A stretch of DNA of 7,411 nt from Bacillota bacterium (GTDB lineage Bacteria; Bacillota; Clostridia; Peptostreptococcales; Anaerovoracaceae). Location of the stretch: contig JAEENW010000186.1 of assembly GCA_016283945.1 (NCBI GenBank), positions 1 to 7,411 on the forward strand, read 5' to 3'. The translations under genes and the position numbers were made by a program. This document shows positions 6,043 through 7,411 of this stretch, piece by piece. The notes under the pieces are model-generated. The model was not told the origin of the DNA. It searched no databases and worked only from the letters and a program-made list of their open reading frames with translations. How positions within the stretch are numbered: the first letter of the stretch is position 1; each line of letters begins with the position of its first letter.

Positions 6043-6821
6043 AGATCACGACCTTGGTTGAAAATACCTGCAGCGCCGGGCTCCCAACCGAGCACGGCCT
6101 GAGCCTCTTCATAGAGGCTAACGGCGTCCGCGTGCTATACGACACCGGCGAGACCGAGCTCTTCGCTGAGAACGCCGAAAGGCTCGGAGTCGATCTGAGC
6201 ACGGCCGACTTCTGCTTCCTGTCACACGGCCACCACGACCACGGCGGCGGCCTCAAGAGATTCACCGAGCTCAACGACCACGCGAAGATCTACATGGCCC
6301 GCGGCGCCTTCGGGCTCTACTACAACATGGCAGGAAAGTACATAGGGCTGAACCGGAGCTGGCTGGACGATCCCGCCGTTCAGGAGAGGATAGTCTACAC
6401 CGACGGAGAGCTCAGGCTGGCCGAGGGGATCACCATACTCCCTCCGGGACCCAAAAAGCGCGTCGACATGGGAAACGCCGGCATGAGCTACAGGGAGGGC
6501 GGCAGGTCTTTCCCCGAGGTATTCAGGCACGAGCAGTACCTGCTGATCGAGGAGGGCGGTAAGCGCGTCCTCATAAGCGGATGCTCGCATCAGGGCATCA
6601 TCAACATCATGGACTGGTTCAAGCCGGACGTCATGATAGGCGGCTTCCACTTCATGAACATGGCGCTTGACGACAAACTCCTGGAGTTCGGCAGGGCTCT
6701 CGACACCTATGGCGCGGAGTACTTCACCTGCCACTGCACCGGAGAGGCTCAGTATGAATGCCTCAGAAAGGTGATGAAGCGCCTGCATTACCTCGCCGAG
6801 GGCGACGTCCTCGAGATCTGA
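6039..6821 (+). CDS. MBL-fold metallohydrolase, MJ0301-like (dihydropterin/RFA-P synthase group)
   Basis: A 260-residue metallo-beta-lactamase-fold protein, probably cytoplasmic and binding two metals. The metal motif HxHxDH is intact as H63-G-H65-H-D67-H68, in the context LSHGHHDHGGG. Further ligands or family markers are GCSHQGI (181-187), GGFH (201-204) and CHCTGEAQ (231-238). This pattern fits the group annotated as 7,8-dihydropterin-6-methyl-4-(beta-D-ribofuranosyl)-aminobenzene-5'-phosphate synthase, after an archaeal member. In bacteria the true substrate is generally unknown, so that name should not be taken literally. The start overlaps the HD-hydrolase stop by four bases (ATGA) and is preceded by GGAGGAGGGA (6023-6032), so the two proteins are made together and may act in a common pathway. 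Confidence 0.9.
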   Translation: MKITTLVENTCSAGLPTEHGLSLFIEANGVRVLYDTGETELFAENAERLGVDLSTADFCFLSHGHHDHGGGLKRFTELNDHAKIYMARGAFGLYYNMAGKYIGLNRSWLDDPAVQERIVYTDGELRLAEGITILPPGPKKRVDMGNAGMSYREGGRSFPEVFRHEQYLLIEEGGKRVLISGCSHQGIINIMDWFKPDVMIGGFHFMNMALDDKLLEFGRALDTYGAEYFTCHCTGEAQYECLRKVMKRLHYLAEGDVLEI

Positions 6822-6871
6822 GGCGCCTGAAGCAGGCTTTGAACGCAAGGAAAAACGCGGAGGATATGATC

Positions 6872-7411
6872 ATGAAAGACACAGAGGCAGGCATCAGGCA
6901 GGCGGTATCATCCTTTGAGACCCTTCTGCGCGAGCAGCTCGCCCGTCAGGAACGCATGGAGAACGAGGCGTCCGCTCTGTCAGACGGCGCAGGCGGGACC
7001 CCAAAAAAGACCGTCATCGGCATCATCGGAGGAGACGGCATAGGCCCCATCATCACTGCCCAGGCTAAGAGGGTGCTCGAAAAGCTCCTCGCGGAGGAGA
7101 TCGGGGCGGGGACCGTCGAGCTCAGGGACATAGAGGGCCTCACCATAGAGCGCAGGCTCGAGCTCGGCCAGCCCGTTCCCTCTGACGTGCTCGAGGCCAT
7201 AAAGCAGTGCAGTGTCATACTCAAGGGCCCGACCACGACACCCAAGGGCGGAAGCATGGAGAGCGCCAACGTCACGCTCAGGCGCGAGCTCGACCTCTTC
7301 GCGAACGTGAGGCCCGTCAGCGTACCGGAGCAGGGCATAGACTGGACCTTCTTCCGCGAGAACACCGAGGGAGAGTACGTGCTTGGGAGCCGCGGGATCG
7401 AGATCCCCGGG
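6872..7411 (+). CDS. Isocitrate/isopropylmalate dehydrogenase family protein (3' partial)
   Basis: The first 180 residues of a beta-decarboxylating dehydrogenase; the gene runs off the window end. After a charged helical extension of about 45 residues come IIGGDGIGP (51-59), KGPTTTP (118-124), SANVTLRRELDLFANVRP (131-148) and RENTEGEY (162-169). Ser131, Asn133, Arg137, Arg147 and Arg162 line up with E. coli isocitrate dehydrogenase Ser113, Asn115, Arg119, Arg129 and Arg153, which bind isocitrate, so isocitrate is favoured over isopropylmalate. NAD or NADP preference is set beyond the window. ATG codons at 6866 and 6872 are in frame; GGAGG at 6859-6863 is two bases from the first and eight from the second, so 6872 was chosen. 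The gap to the previous gene is 50 nt with no terminator, so co-transcription is possible. Confidence 0.9.
   Translation, partial: MKDTEAGIRQAVSSFETLLREQLARQERMENEASALSDGAGGTPKKTVIGIIGGDGIGPIITAQAKRVLEKLLAEEIGAGTVELRDIEGLTIERRLELGQPVPSDVLEAIKQCSVILKGPTTTPKGGSMESANVTLRRELDLFANVRPVSVPEQGIDWTFFRENTEGEYVLGSRGIEIPG

Noticed and set aside
1..7411. CRISPR arrays, tRNA or rRNA genes, insertion sequences, phage genes
   Set aside because: No regularly spaced direct repeats, no tRNA or rRNA signatures, and no transposase, integrase or phage-like protein were seen on either strand.

Overview
The window is GC-rich bacterial DNA (roughly 60% GC) with densely packed genes, strong GGAGG-type ribosome binding sites, and frequent ATA (Ile) and AGG (Arg) codons despite the high GC. 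The protein types suggest an anaerobic member of the Bacillota, probably class Clostridia. They include a CUT1 sugar transporter with an MsmK/UgpC-type ATPase, a DUF4298 protein, and an isocitrate dehydrogenase with a helical N-terminal extension. This placement is inferred from protein resemblance and cannot be fixed to genus.

Region 1 (1-4281, plus strand) is a maltodextrin-type operon, entered in the middle of its first gene. It holds a MalF-like permease (5' end missing), a MalG-like permease, 4-alpha-glucanotransferase (malQ) and the transporter ATPase (msmK/ugpC-like). The genes overlap or nearly touch, so they are probably co-transcribed and translationally coupled. The permease pair and ATPase would import malto-oligosaccharides, and MalQ would remodel them in the cytoplasm. 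The solute-binding protein gene is not visible and may lie upstream. A hairpin with a UUCG tetraloop at 4319-4344 closes the operon. It also appears to terminate a converging minus-strand gene, a small DUF4298-family protein (4377-4673).

Region 2 (4674-4971) is a gene-poor stretch of about 300 bases that is not empty. Two divergent extended -10 promoters face away from each other. The plus-strand one would start a strongly structured RNA of about 157 nt (4760-4916). This RNA has a perfect 9-bp closing stem, several internal hairpins, four long G-runs, and an intrinsic terminator. I could not match it to a known RNA family. A second possible promoter, set in a 13-bp inverted repeat, follows immediately.

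Region 3 (4972-7411, plus strand) starts with a two-domain protein: an SseB-like N-terminal domain joined to a RelA/SpoT/Mesh1-type HD hydrolase domain whose metal and catalytic residues look intact. It overlaps by 4 nt a metallo-beta-lactamase-fold hydrolase of the MJ0301-like group. After 50 nt an isocitrate/isopropylmalate dehydrogenase begins and runs off the window end. The most interesting items are the unclassified structured RNA and the SseB-HD hydrolase it precedes.
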